Assembly: GCA_949775045.1 (NCBI GenBank)
Contig: OX459108.1
Coordinates: forward strand, 12,184,211 to 12,248,210
Direction: 5' to 3'
From: Metridium senile
Taxonomy: Eukaryota; Cnidaria; Anthozoa; Actiniaria; Metridiidae
Length of the DNA: 64,000 bases
In this document: in pieces, positions 52,301-63,784 of the stretch
Position numbering within the stretch: the first letter of the stretch is position 1
How the letters are laid out: every line of letters starts with the position of its first letter
The notes under the pieces: generated by a model
Seen by the model: only the letters and a program-made list of their open reading frames with translations
Told to the model about the DNA's origin: nothing
Database searches by the model: none
Translations under genes and position numbers: made by a program

Positions 52301-53491
52301 AGAAACACACTAATAGGACACTCACTAATAGGTTAAATCTTCTGAATTGTTGAGGGTTTTTTCGGGTAAAGAAACATTTTATAAGTATTTGCAAGTTTTT
52401 TTACCGTTTTATCTTCTTTTTCATTTTCATTTTTGTTTTCATTTGTATTTTTTTTTATCTTTTTTTTTTTATTATTATTATTATTATTTTTTTTTTTTTG
52501 GTCCGCGTTTTATTTTTTTTTTGGTCCGCGTTTTTTTTTTTTTGGTCCGCGTTTTATTTTTTTTTGGTCCGCGTTTTATTAATTTTTTGGTCCGCGTTTT
52601 CCCAAATGGTCCGTCGGTCCGTTGGTCCGTTGGTCCGTTGGTCCGCAGACGGACGGTCCGTATCCGTGTTTTCCCGACACCCTTAAAGTAAACCTCTTAG
52701 TTAATCTATATTTAGGGATGGACCATTAGATATTTGATGGGGGGTGGGGATTAACATTCGTGCACAGCAACAATGACACAAATCCAATGGTCTGTCCCTT
52801 AGTTTTTTATCATGGGCGAGCGTCACGTCGGGGCGTGTTTCCGGAGATATATTGAACTGAGAATACCGCGATGTCCTACTTGCACTACCGACTTTTTAGA
52901 AGTTTGCGGTCACACGAAGTTTATTATAATATAAGCAAATTAGGTACACGTTGGATGGGAAGCCGTTCCACAACAAAAATAGGTTTAATTCACGGCTTAT
53001 TCACAGCAACTGATTACAGTTTCAGGTTTCGAACTATGTGACCAAAAGTGAACTGGAGACCCATCCAAGAACTGAGGAAAAGTTGACAATTTAACAAACC
53101 TTTTTTTTAATAAAAAAAAAATTGATGGAAGGGCAATATATACGGCGAAAATATTGGAATATAAGACATGTGAGTGCGGTTCGTTGGGACATCCGGTACA
53201 GGCCAGCAATCTTAAACAGAAAAACTGTAGATTTAAGACCGTGCGAAATAGAGAGAAATTCACAAGGAAAAAGTTGCGTGTTTCGAAAGTATACGACTTT
53301 ATAGAATATTTATAGCCGGGCCATAAAATCACTACACTAAAATTCTTGAAGAGTCTTAGAGGTTCTAGTAGGAGACATTCATTACAACAATACTATAACA
53401 TAACAATCTACTTACCATTCTGCGGGAATCCAGAGGATTTCTCGTGAAGAAAGACAAGAAGTAACACCAAAGTAACAAACAAGATTTTCAT
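49380..53491 (-). CDS. Small secreted cysteine-free collagen-like protein (151 aa)
   Basis: Minus-strand join: 53416-53491, 50202-50360, 49380-49600; 456 nt, 151 aa plus TAA. Both introns are phase 1 with GT..AG ends. Exon 1 encodes a hydrophobic signal peptide ([21 protein letters not shown], about 21 residues) and FPQN. Exons 2 and 3 give a short AYWMQ lead, then 37 uninterrupted Gly-X-Y triplets beginning with five PPG, and a 9-residue tail QNVLPISSG. The second intron splits a glycine codon inside the triple helix. Expected product: a secreted short triple-helical protein in extracellular matrix or capsule material. Unlike cnidarian minicollagens, it has no cysteine-rich end domains and no cysteine at all, and its helix is more than twice as long. 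It has no fibrillar C-propeptide, NC1 or other domain. Expression and partner are unknown. Confidence 0.9.
49999..50170. mobile_element. hAT-like MITE (CAGGGGCGGATCCAG ends)
   Basis: Ends caggggcggatccag and ctagatcctcccctg are near-inverse; the interior repeats agggggtgtcc. The caggggcggatccag terminus is widespread in animal hAT MITEs. Lies in collagen intron 2. The 8-bp target duplication is not clean. Confidence 0.8.
50746..52682. mobile_element. Long-TIR Mutator-like (MULE-like) element, 1937 bp
   Basis: Near-identical inverted arms of about 180-200 bp begin gggtgtcgggaaaacacgga and end tccgtgttttcccgacaccc. Each contains four ggaccaac-type 8-bp repeats and three or four acgcggaccaaaaaa subterminal repeats. 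A 9-bp direct repeat, ttaaagtaa, flanks the element (50737-50745 and 52683-52691). Long TIRs plus a 9-bp duplication are characteristic of Mutator-like transposons. The 1.4-kb core has short frames (for example 51969-52313) but no transposase that I recognise, so it is probably non-autonomous. It lies in collagen intron 1. Confidence 0.9.
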
Positions 53492-53902
53492 GACGATAAA
53501 AGTTAAGCTGGCTGTCCAAAACCTCTTCGAAAACGCACAAAATATCAGCTAGAGACGTTGGTTCCGGCTTCGCAGTTAAGACTTATCGGTATGACCTTAT
53601 GCGCGTTTGGTAAAGATAATAAGATAATTGCATTTTAAACAACGTAGCCTTCATGGTATGATTGATGAGGAGTCACTCTGTTACATTTTAGGTATATCTT
53701 TAAGGAAAATGATTGGTCGATTGGGTGAAGACGCGAATTTCTGGCGCCAATGCGCGCAGTTCCGGATTAGATTTTGGCGCGCGGTGCGAGAAATATAATC
53801 CCCTTGTTACCGTCACGCAAGTTGCGTGGTTAGTCACGCAATTAGTTGCTTCTCAGTTCCGTGATTGCAAAGAGACTGGGAGTTGCAATTGCCGATTGAA
53901 TC

Positions 53903-54053
53903 ACAGGTAGCCCAAGCTAGCTATCTGTGGTCTTATGAGCGTTCTATGGGAGAATATACGGCGATTTTAAAAACACAAAATTTGTATAAATATATATGTT
54001 CTCGCATATAGAACGCATATAAGACCACATATAGTTAACTTGGGCTACCTGTG
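53903..54053. mobile_element. hAT-like MITE with 8-9 bp target duplication
   Basis: Inverted ends acaggtagcccaagctagct and agttaacttgggctacctgt, flanked by gattgaatc on both sides (53894-53902 and 54053-54061; the TIR edge overlaps by one base). Confidence 0.85.
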
Positions 54054-54109
54054 ATTGAATCTTAGGTCCAGACCTCTTAGGGCGAGGGATGCAGGTGGCC
54101 ACAAGTATA

Positions 54110-54545
54110 GCCAATATGTATAGCAAATATATGGGAATACATCATTATTACCATCACAATCGTCATCATCATTATTACACTACAAATATTGATCATCACC
54201 ATCATCATCATCATCAATCATTATCATCATTCCTCTGCTGAGTTTTTTGATTGCTATTAGTGTAGCAAATATATGGGAATGCATCATTATTACCATCACA
54301 ATCGTCATCATCATTATTACACTACAAATATTGATCATCACCATCATCATCATCATCAATCATTATCATCATTCCTCTGCTGAGTTTTTTGATTGTGTAG
54401 CAAATATATGTATAGCAAATATATGGGAATGCATCATTATTACCATCACAATCGTCATCATCATTATTACACTACAAATATTGATCATCATCATCATCAT
54501 CATCACAATCATCATTCCTCTACTGAGTTTTTTGATTGCTATCAG
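54110..54545. repeat. About 140-bp tandem repeat, 3 copies, with (ATC)n core
   Basis: Units share caaatatatgggaat, catcattattaccatcacaa, actacaaatattgatc and ctgagttttttgattg, with a variable cat-triplet core. Confidence 0.9.
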
Positions 54546-54599
54546 TGCTTTAAGAATACACTGAATGAGTCAAGTCTCACCCTTTTTTATTTAAAGGAA

Positions 54600-55490
54600 A
54601 TCCCAAAGGAAATTCCTCAAATTTTTTGAAAAACTACGATAACATACATCTATAAATTACAAAAATTACAATCTTAAATATATAAAATTGTATGAAAATT
54701 AAAGATAACATTTTTATGAATGTCTTAAAACATTGTGCATACAACTCTTGTTTTCACAATCGTTGGGGTTCCTGTGCCTCCTTTTCCGAGAGGAGAATGA
54801 GGCACAGCGAAACTTCACATAAAACGGAGGTTTTTATTGCAATAATATATAGTAATTTAATAAATCGTGACCTAAGTTGATCATTAGCTACATTTTTGAA
54901 ATCTTTATACTACAGTCAATGTCATGAACGTTGTCCACGTAAAGCATAAAAAATTGACATGTGATTCTTTGTTCTTTTTTACTGTATAATGAGTAACAGT
55001 GAACATGGAATAAGATTCATGAAATCTATAAACACAATAAGTGCTAAAATCATGCATTGAGAGCGAACGTATGTGGTGTGCCAATGCCTTCTTTGGTTTT
55101 AAGCAGTGTTGATGCCCTTGACTGTATTTTGCTTTTATTATTCCAAAGGGCTTTCTCCGCTCCGAAAAAAAACTTTGTAGTAGACGTGGTAGATGTTTTA
55201 TGAGGTCTTTTGGGGATCGATTGATTGACATTGTAGCTTCTTTTAAATTTTGTCAAAGATTTGAAAATTTGCTTACATTTAAAGAGGCCTCGTGTTGTTT
55301 TCGACAATCAAATAATGAAGTTAAGCCTTTGAGGGGGTACTGGCCTTGTCATGTCTAGTCTGGTTGTCTGGCCTACAAAGACAACGCCGGAACAATTTGA
55401 CTAAAAACAAATATCGATCAGTTCCTGATAAAACAAAAATCAGAATATTAGTTGCCCTACTCTGAGCCTTAAGACCGCCCAAGATCGGCA
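54600..55490. other. Intergenic stretch, nothing recognised
   Basis: Contains a short hairpin at 54765-54805 (gttcctgtgcctc / gaggcacagcgaaac) and an 85-codon minus frame (55050-55307) with no resemblance to a family I know and no splice or promoter context. I call no gene. Confidence 0.45.
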
Positions 55491-55865
55491 ACTCAAATAT
55501 GGCTAAGTTTCCTAAAATCGCGATCGGAACTCGAATATTGCTAAGTTTCCTAAAATCGCCTAGGATCGTCCAAGGATGGCTTAGGTTCCTAAAATCGCCT
55601 TAGATCGTCCAAGGATGGCTTAGGTTCCTAAAATCGCCTAAGATCTTCCAAGGATGGCTTAGGTTCCTAAAATCGCCTAAGATCGCCCAAGGATGGCATA
55701 GGTTCCTAAAATCGCCTAAGATCGCCCAAGGATGGCTTAGGTTCCTAAAATCGCCTAAGATCACCCAAGGATGGCTTAGGTTCCTAAAATCAACTAAGAT
55801 CGCCCAAAGATAGCTTAGGTTCCTAAAATCGCCTAAGATCGCCCAAGAATGACTTAGTTTCCCAA
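55490..55865. repeat. About 39-bp tandem repeat (AAATCGCCTAAGATCG)
   Basis: Nine or so units of ttaggttcctaaaatcgcct plus aagatcgcccaaggatgg. A short related block with gcgatttta words lies at 5490-5590. Confidence 0.92.
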
Positions 55866-56221
55866 AATAACGGCGATCTTTAATAGTGGCCAGAGTAGGT
55901 ATTTGAGTTGAGTGTTGTGTGACGTAAACACTTATGTAGGGGTAGTGCATGAGTGTGTCCGATACTTAAAAAGAGTAGCCACAGGCTGGGATCGCGATTC
56001 GGTGACTCGCCGCATCTCGACTTAACAAGTGATCTATTTATATATTTATTTCATGTATATAGTAGATAATCTGTGGCAAGCTTTGGGTGCCTGAGATAAA
56101 TTCAATTTAGAAATTAATATTTATAAACTAGCGGTTAAAATAGTGCCAACCGCATCGTTGTATGAATTGAATTAAAAAGAATAAATTGAATTAAAAATTA
56201 AGAAAACCATTTGAATAAAAC

Positions 56222-56695
56222 AATTAAAACGATTGGAGTAAAAATGCATAGCTACTAGCAGCAAGTGTGGGCTGCGTCACGATAACTAGCGGTTAAACTA
56301 TTGTAGAATACGTTAGTACGTGTGTCTAAGGAACACTGAATTTAAGTAAAAACGGTACGATATAAACTAGTTTGTGTTGAGTCGGTGTTTCTTAAAACAA
56401 AACGATTGGAGTAAAAATGCATAGCTACTAGCAGTTAGTGTGGGCTGCGTCACGATGACTAGCGGTTAAACTATTGTAGAATACGTTAGTGTGTCTAAGG
56501 AACACTGAATTTAAGTAAAAACGGTACGATATAAACTAGTTTGTGTTGAGTCGGTGTTTCTTAAAACAAAACGATTGGAGTAAAAATGCATAGCTACTAG
56601 CAGTTAGTGTGGGCTGCGTCACGATAACTAGCGGTTAAACTATTGTAGAATACGTTAGTGTGTCTAAGGAAACACTGAATTTAAGTAAAAATATA
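56222..56695. repeat. About 170-bp tandem repeat, 3 copies
   Basis: Units start aacgattggagtaaaaatgc near 56226, 56401 and 56570 and contain gtgggctgcgtcacgat and ctagcggttaaactattgta. Diverged relics continue at 57070-57250. Confidence 0.92.
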
Positions 56696-56702
56696 CGATA
56701 TA

Positions 56703-56976
56703 CAGCTTTTTCAAAAAACGTAGAATACTGCATACTGAATAGTGCATTGCAAGACCGAAATGCATTTTGGGTCACGTAATATTGTTTAAAATAAAATGAA
56801 TAATAATCAGTTATCTTATTCTCAGTGCATTCCGCTCAAAACAATATACGAGCTTGTTATGGGGAGTTAATATCACTGTAGATGTATATATATTATTTAT
56901 TACGAATCAATGAGACCCACAATGCTCTTTGGTCTTGGAATGCACTATTCAGTATTCAATATTTTTTTAAATAGCT
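56703..56976. mobile_element. Tc1/mariner-like MITE (CAGCT...TTCAAAAAACGT ends), uninterrupted copy
   Basis: Inverted arms share tcaaaaaacgtagaatactg-like and gcattccaagaccaaa-like words and are flanked by TA. This is the same family as 6009-6413 and shows the uninterrupted state of that element. Confidence 0.82.
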
Positions 56977-57385
56977 GTAAACTAGTTCTTATAAAATATT
57001 AAAAATGAAAATGTACGATAATTGGCGAAGGTTGAACTAAAGCGGAGTGCTTCAGTGTTTAAATTCGTTTCTAAAGAAACGGTTGGAGTAAAAATGTACG
57101 AAAACTAGAGGTTAATTAAACTAGTGTGTGCTGCTTCGATATTTATTGTGAAAAACTTCAAGTGAATATATGTACGAAATAGTTAAATTCGTGTGTGCTG
57201 AGGCAGTGTTGTTATGGTACTCTTTGAGTAAAAATGTACGATAAACAGCGGTTATTATAGCTATAGAGCCGAATTGAAATTTAAAAAACCTACGTGCGCA
57301 TGCTCAGGGATTTGTCTATGAAACAATGAATTTGAACATGGTTAAAAGCAACATGTGCGCCCTCCACAGCTGGAAGCCCAAGCCA

Positions 57386-60300
57386 TCACATTTCTGATTC
57401 CTTGCCAAGAAGGGTTTTTGTTTCTTTGCTGGTAGGAGATTCAGGGATTTCGTCGCTAGCTGGGACTTCTACGTTCGAGTTCTGATCAGCGGTCTTCTTT
57501 TCGATGGGGACGAGTTCTTGAGTGAGTTCCACTCTTTGACCTCCGGTCAGCGGTACGAAGAACCAATACGAGAGGAAAAAGAATAGACAGCTCACGACTG
57601 AAAAGATATTTGAAGTAAAGGCCCGGGCAAACGGTCAGTTTCAACATTTGCTTCAACATCCGTTTGAATTTGTTGAATGGCAATGTTTAAACTCTTTCAA
57701 CATTGTTGAAACGTGTCGAATCGATGTTGAATTGATGTTGAAAGAGTTTAAAAGCGTTTAAACATTGCCATTCAACAAAATCGAACGGATGTTGAAGCAA
57801 ATGTTGAAACCGTTTGCCCGGGCCTCAATTTATATCTATGTCATAAAAGATAATTTTGGGCTTCCTGTGTTCACCCCCTGAAGGATTAGTGCAGCATTTT
57901 AAGAATTCTTGGAAATTGCAGCGTCTACGGTCAGTAGAGGTTACAATTTCCACTGTAACAAACATGTAAATGATTTTTAAACGAAATACCTACCACTAAC
58001 GCACAGCCCCACCCCAGCGATGTAGTATGAGAGACTGTCGATATCGTACAAGAAGCAGTTACCACGTTGTCCGCAGCTCTCCCCCCACAGGATGCAGTTG
58101 TTATCAAACAGCCAACCGTATAAGATAGGGCTTGGTATTGAACCAAGGGTACGAAAGAAGACGAATTGAAGGCCTAAAGCGTACGCACGTTGATTGTAAG
58201 GAACGCACCTAGAATGAGTATGAAAAAGGTTGTGTTAGTATGTAAGAAAATAACTTATACGCTTGATATGATGTTGTTCCAATTCGCCATTACAGAATAG
58301 TTGGAAACTAGCGAGTAAACTAGAATAGGCTGCGTCGGTGTTTGATATAAAAGATAGGTAATATAATGAAATTTGTCACACCGTAAAAATGGTTACTGGG
58401 TACGTTTCGAGCTTTAGCCCTTCCTCGAGCTATTTTACTCCGACGAAGGGCTAAAGCTCGAAACGTCAGTAAAGTTAAGTCAACTTTTTGACGGCGTTAC
58501 AAATTTCATTATATTACCTCAGACTGATATGACCTATCATTCCAGAATAGAGATGAGGCCTGGTGCAAGTTAAGTCCCGCAAAGGCGCTTGGGATGGTAA
58601 CATTGGAGAGTTACGTCATTTGCTATTGTTGCGTCCCATGTAAAAAGGAAGAGGATTGGATCGGAAAAGATTGAGGGTTTATTTGGTTAAACACGTTTCC
58701 ACGTGTGGTACTAGCCTGCGTATAGCGGCTCTCTCCAGGGGATTGAGGGGAGGGGGATTGGGGAGAAGGAGGGGGAGAATTGTACATATTGCTCAGCTAA
58801 AAATCTTAAATGGATAGATGGATGAATTGATAAAGGAATGAATGAATGAATGGCTGAATAAATGGATAAATGGATGAACGAACAATCAAAGGCATAAATA
58901 AATTAAAAATCAATCAATAAATAATATATGGGTGAATGAATAAATAAAGGAATATATGAATGAATAAAGGAATATATGAATGAATAAAGGAATATATGAA
59001 TGAATAAAAGAATATATGAATGAATAAAGGAATATATGAATGAATAAAGGAATATATGAATGAATAAAGGAATATATGAATGAATAAAGGAATATATGAA
59101 TGAATAAAGGAATATATGAATGAATAAAGGAATATATGAATGAATAAAGGAATATATGAATGAATAAAGGAATTAATATATGAATGAATAAAAGAATATA
59201 TGAATGAATAAAGGAATATATGAATGAATAAAAGAATATATGAATGAATAAAAGAATATATGAATGAATAAAGGAATATATGAATGAATAAAGGAATATA
59301 TGAATGAATAAAGGAATATATGAATGAATAAAAGGATGGATGCATGGATTAATGAACGGACAAACAAAGAAATTAAAAATCCCTTCTAACCTTAGAACAA
59401 CTGTTTTGGATGGTATAGCTTTCAAGAAAACTGTTAAGAGTAGAATCATGATGATGGCTAAAAACCCAATAAAGTTGATGCATCCTGTACCGCGGTCACA
59501 ATAACCTTTCTCTGCAATCCGAGTACTATTCCCAGGAACACAAGTGCAGTTTGTGTAAACCTAAAGAACAAGTGTATTCATTGGCTGTTATAAAACACAA
59601 ATTGATTGGATGTTTAATGAACAAAAGAGCATTGGCTATTGAAAAACAACAACAATTAAAGTTATTACTAAGTAGTTATTGGTAAAGTTATTGGCTAATA
59701 AAATTCTTCTTCTGGTGGCTGAATAATATACAGAATTTAAAGAAGCAATGGATAGCAATGGCTCACGCGGGAAAGCAATCTTCGGTGATTGGTGGAAACA
59801 ATGATGCTTCTGATTGGCTCACTGGATAACAAACAAAATACCTTTCAAGATGGCGCTGGGGACTATTGTTACTAATTACTAAGAATCAACCAATTAATCA
59901 ATCAATTACTAAGAGTCTCCCTAAATTGTCTTACCTTATGCTACCATAATCCCAAAAAACTATTATTTTATCATATTTTGCTCTCTTGTTCCCTGAAAAT
60001 AATTGGCAGTATCCCTTAATTGTTCCCTAAAAATAAATGCCCGTGCTCCCTTGATCCCTAAAACCCCTGGAAGGGGCTCGTTATCATCATTATACTCACA
60101 TTAGAATTGCGTTGATGCTTCAAGCAGCCAGCGTGACACGGTGAGATGTACGTGAATTCATCACTTCCACAGGTTGGATTGAAATATTCCAGAGGACATT
60201 TACAGTTTGCGTTACAAGTTGCGTTACCAACACCATTATCTAAATTACTGAAAGAAAATGTCACGCAAGTCAAATACCTTCCGTATATGATTTTCTCAAT

Positions 60301-63300
60301 GATTTATTATATCGATAGGTAATATAATGAAAGTTGTAACACCGTAAAAAATGTTGACTTGACTTTACTGACGTTACGAGCTTTAGCCCTTCGTCGGAGT
60401 AGAAGCAATTACGGTTTTACAACTTTTATTATATTACATCGTTTATATCAAACACCGACGCAGCCTTTACTAGCTTACTCGCTAGTTTCCAGATATATTA
60501 TATTGATTAGACTCCTCTCTCCCCTCCACCTCGATGACTTTCTTACTTTAATTCAACTCTTCTCTTCTCTTCCTTCCTTCCTTCCTTCCTTCCTTTTTTC
60601 ATTCCTTAAATATGTTTCCTTCCTTTTTACCTTCATTCTTTTCACTTTTTTTTCCTTCCTTCATTTCTTTCCCCATAACTTCCTTTCCTCCTCATCTTTT
60701 ATTAACTATTATCAGCATTATTTATCCCTCCACAACCTCTTTCCCAGGGCCCTCTCCCTTCGCTTTTGGGTAGGGCGGGGAAGGCATATGGCCCTGGCTT
60801 CGGCTGGTCGATTCTGTTTGCTCATTGGTCCATTCATTTCAATGTTTGCGAGGGGAGAGGGCCCTGGGAACGAAGTTGATCCATCCATCTATTCTTTAAT
60901 TATGCTCCTTTCCATTTACGATCCTTCTTCCACTACCAACACCACCCCTCTACTAGCCTGATTTTCAGAGCGGGCCTGGGTCCTACGCTATCACTTGGGG
61001 AGAAAGTGATAGTGTAAGACCCAGGCCCGCTCTGAAAATCAGGCTACTCCACTACTTACCTATTATAATATGGATGAGTCACACCAACAAGTTTCACAGG
61101 GTCACATCCGGGAATGAACCAACTGAATGGCCCAAATGTACCAATCAGAGAGAAGATTACGCAAAATTTGGCCGCCATTTTGCACGAATCCCTGACTTTG
61201 AATCGACGAACCACGTAGCTACCAATCAGGACCCCGGCTGGAAAGGTACGATATTTATAACAATACTTATTAAAGCAATTAAATCAAGGCAAATTAAATT
61301 AAAACAAATCAAATTTCATCAATAGTCCACTTCATGGTTCCCTGCGCCATCTTGAAAGGTAGCCGGGCCTTTGCATATAGAAGCGAGACGAACGTTTAGT
61401 TGATGATGGAGATTTTCTATCACCTTGCCGAACAATTATTCACGTGTCTCTATCATTGCAAGCTCAACGTTCGTCTCGCTTCTATATGCAAAGGCCCGGC
61501 TACCTTTCAAGACGGCGCAGGGAACTGTGAAGGAGACTATTAACTTGTATCGTAATAGCCTGCAAAACAGGCGGTCTTTTGGGTTTTTGGGGGAAATCGG
61601 GTTTTGGGCTTCCTATTTCGCGCTGTCAAAAAATTAACACAGGAAGCCCAAGATCCTAAATTCTCCAAAAAGCCAAAAAAACGCCGGCTCTGCAGGCTAG
61701 TATCGCAACATCATTGCGAAACAAATCGCTGAAAAAAATGGACAGTGAGCGTCACAGTGTCTTTACTAATAGTTATAAATGAAATATGCAGAGATTGTAT
61801 TGTAAAAATGTCTACTGATTAAGGGAGGCTGTCCGTAAATATCGACAGAAGCATGCAAAAGCGATATACTTTGCCAGTTGATAGAATTTATGTAGCTAAT
61901 AACTGGAAACATTAGAGATTCGAAAAATAATTATTGTTTTGAACACATCTCATTGATGTAACTTCCTCAGTCAAAACTGAGCTATACAGTCGAACCCCTC
62001 AATAAACCAGCGGAATCCCCGCTACCGGGCATTTGTCTTGGTTTCATCGTCCAGTATAAAGGGGTCTCACTGCATATCATTTCTAATAAAACCTCAATAT
62101 ACCAGCGGAATCCCCGCTATACCGGGCATTTTTCTTGGTTTCACCGTCCGGTATAAAGGGGTCTCACTGCATATCTTAAATTCTTACCAAACATTCCCGG
62201 AGCTATAATTGCTCCCAGTGCAACACCAGTCATCACGCTGCTAACGTTAAACTTGTCGACAAGTATCTTAGACAAGAAGCTGGAAATTCCCGCAGCAAAA
62301 AACCCTGCTGAAACAGCTAGAGTATTGAACATGTAGGTCTTGTTGGTTATGAGATTCTTTGTTGCTGGGAGTATGTCCTGGATTATGGAAAACAATATTC
62401 AAAGTTAACAAGTGTTTTGTGACCTTACCTTCTTCTCTTTGATTAATTCCTTCGTACCCGCCTTGAAGTCAATAATTTCCTTCCCTTCTTACCCTCCTAC
62501 CCTCCCTCCCTCCTTCCCTCCTTCCTTCCTTCCTTCCTTCCTTCCTTCCTTCCTTCCTTTCTTTCTTTCTTCCTTCCTTCCTTCCTTCCTTCCTTCCTTC
62601 CTTCCTTCCTTCCTTCCTTCCTTCCTTCCTTTCTTCCTTCCCTCCTTCCTTCCTTCCTTGGCCATTTCATTCCATTTTCAATTTCATCCTTCCTTCTTAC
62701 ATTCCCGCCTTCAAGGTCGATCAATAATTTCTTTCCTTCCGTCCCTCCTTTCAAAACGTTTACGTTACAAGTTATAGGATTGTCTACCTTCAGTTTCCCT
62801 TTGATTGCTTCATTTTGTTTCGGGATGTCTCCATCTTCCATAGATTTTTCCCGCATCTCGCGGGACCCGGGTAGTTCTTGCGGGAATCCAAGCAAAACAA
62901 AAGAGCTAACAACAACAATGGACGCACCAATCACGTAGCCAAGCCACCATGCCCCTATCCAGCGCACGTCCTCAGGGTTTAGGTCCATTCCTTCGGGCTG
63001 GATAATGTAGAAAATTATATAAGTAGAACATTAATTGATTCCCCTAGTAACTGACCGACTAATTTTGTAAATGATATATATATAAGTGATTTGTTTTGAA
63101 AGTAAATAGTGGAAAGAAAGAGGGAAGGAAAGGAGGGAGAGAGAGAGAGAGAGAGAGGCACTAAAGTAAAGGAGGGAGCGAGGGACGGAGGGAGGAAGGA
63201 AGAAATTAAGGAAAGTAGAAATGAATTCGAAGAACTAAGAGAAGAGGGAGGGAGGAAGGAGGAAGGAAGGAATGAAGGGAGCTCAAGGGAAAAGAGGAAG

Positions 63301-63747
63301 GGAAAAAGGATTAGTTGAATGATCAAATTGACGACACTGAATTAATAAATCTTTCTGCATCAACAATCAATACCTGTTTTAAATCAACAAACACTGACAG
63401 CATGGCTCCACCAAGAAGAAAACCCAAACCAGGTCCCATAATGGAAGCAGCAAACCAGAATCCCAAATATATAGGCATATCCTTTGGTCTCACGTTCTCA
63501 TCAAGGTATGCGGGCCCAAGACTGTACAGCGGTGTCGTCCCTGCGCCCATGAGCAGTTGACCAACGACGAATAATAACATATAGTACCACTCAGAGTTGT
63601 ACGTCGATACGCAGATTTCATCTAGGCCAGCGGTGGTGTTCTTGACAGTACAGAGGTCCTGTTCTTTGAAACTGCCGACCCTGTTGCTTGATGGGTAATA
63701 TGGGCCGATAAGGGCCTGGGGGAGAACAAATATGACAGCCCCAAGAC
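57386..63747 (-). CDS. SLCO/OATP organic anion transporter, C-terminal eight exons (partial)
   Basis: Minus-strand join: 63374-63747, 62788-62997, 62188-62377, 61060-61237, 60100-60247, 59391-59560, 57994-58208, 57386-57597; 1697 nt, 564 residues plus TGA, all phases consistent. OATPs are 12-helix plasma-membrane carriers that exchange amphipathic organic anions. Evidence in order: a hydrophobic segment with LYSLGPAYLDENV (63374 exon); the OATP family signature D-x-RWIGAWW-x-G as DVRWIGAWWLG (62788 exon); transmembrane segments with AGFFAAGISSFLSKILVDKF; GVLIGSYVVRRFK (61060 exon); a Kazal-like large loop, CNANCKCPLEYFNPTCGSDE then YISPCHAGC (60100 exon); CTCVPGNST; and RCVPYNQRAYALGLQFVFFR followed by CGQRGNCFLYD, typical of the helix 11-12 region. 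The tail is acidic. Typical length is about 650-720 aa, so roughly 100-150 N-terminal residues lie beyond the right edge. The paralog type cannot be set from this part. Confidence 0.95.
57619..57825. mobile_element. PIF/Harbinger-like MITE, sister of 11396-11588
   Basis: Ends aggcccgggcaaacgg and ccgtttgcccgggcct are perfect inverses. The interior is palindromic (tttaaactctttcaac / gttgaaagagtttaaa). It begins about 22 bp upstream of the acceptor of the last SLCO exon. Confidence 0.88.
58300..58525. mobile_element. MITE of the 'GACGTTTCGAGCTTTAGCCC' family, palindromic copy
   Basis: Contains gcgtcggtgtttgatataaa, then cgtttcgagctttagccctt and its inverse aagggctaaagctcgaaacg, then atttcattatatta. 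The element is essentially a foldback. Lies in an SLCO intron. Confidence 0.85.
58920..59335. repeat. 20-bp tandem repeat (AGGAATATATGAATGAATAA), about 20 copies
   Basis: Almost perfect 20-bp units with a few a/g variants, ending about 50 bp from the donor of SLCO exon 59391-59560. Long minus-strand frames rich in Phe, Ile, His, Ser and Tyr are artefacts. Confidence 0.96.
60300..60495. mobile_element. MITE of the 'GACGTTTCGAGCTTTAGCCC' family
   Basis: Left half gataggtaatataatgaaag and aacaccgtaaaaaatgttg; right half ttattatattacatcg and caaacaccgacgcagcc is the inverse. Lies in an SLCO intron, next to a (TTCC)n run at 60570-60600. Confidence 0.82.
60735..60875. mobile_element. Hairpin MITE, AACCTCTTTCCCAGGG ends
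   Basis: Arms ttcccagggccctctccctt and agggccctgggaacgaagtt are inverse, flanked by similar atcc(c/a)tcca words. Same family as 5850-5908 and 6252-6368. Confidence 0.78.
60956..61044. mobile_element. 89-bp near-perfect hairpin (GCCTGATTTTC ends, TA target)
   Basis: Arms gcctgattttcagagcgggc and gcccgctctgaaaatcaggc pair for about 40 bp around a short loop; TA lies on both sides. It ends 16 bp from the donor-side edge of SLCO exon 61060-61237. Confidence 0.9.
61335..61510. mobile_element. Hairpin MITE, TTCCCTGCGCCATCTTG ends
   Basis: Arms aaaggtagccgggcctttgc and gcaaaggcccggctaccttt continue through atatagaagcgagacgaacg and its inverse. Lies in an SLCO intron. Confidence 0.82.
61558..61697. 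mobile_element. GCCTG-type hairpin MITE (TA target), sister of 13679-13825
   Basis: Ends gcctgcaaaacaggcg and cgccggctctgcaggc, interior gggcttcctatttcgcgc ... cacaggaagccc, TA on both sides. Inverted relative to its sister copy. Confidence 0.8.
61985..62170. repeat. About 95-bp tandem duplication of a dispersed repeat
   Basis: Two copies share accagcggaatccccgcta, ccgggcattt and gtataaaggggtctcactgc. The second ends about 15 bp from the donor of SLCO exon 62188-62377. Confidence 0.88.
62495..62665. repeat. (TTCC)n microsatellite
   Basis: About 40 cttc units with a few interruptions, inside an SLCO intron; the minus strand reads as a polar Arg/Lys/Glu/Gly artefact downstream of exon 62788-62997. 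Confidence 0.95.
63105..63310. repeat. (GGAA/GAG)n purine-rich tract
   Basis: Degenerate purine run with a perfect ga block near 63140, in an SLCO intron. Confidence 0.88.
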
Positions 63748-63784
63748 CTGTAGAAAATAAACTTACTTTATTAAGCCTGGTTTT

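Noticed and set aside
49380..53491. Nematocyst minicollagen
   Set aside because: It lacks the cysteine-rich domains and polyproline stretches that define minicollagens, and the helix is too long.
55050..55307. 85-codon basic minus ORF
   Set aside because: No similarity that I recognise, no splice context, and no promoter signal.
58910..59449. 179-codon minus ORF rich in Phe, Ile, His, Ser and Tyr
   Set aside because: Translation of the 20-bp satellite running into the real SLCO exon at 59391-59560; only the latter is coding.
62497..62787. Arg/Glu/Gly-rich extension after an SLCO exon
   Set aside because: The exon ends at a gtagac donor near 62787; the rest is the ttcc repeat in the intron.
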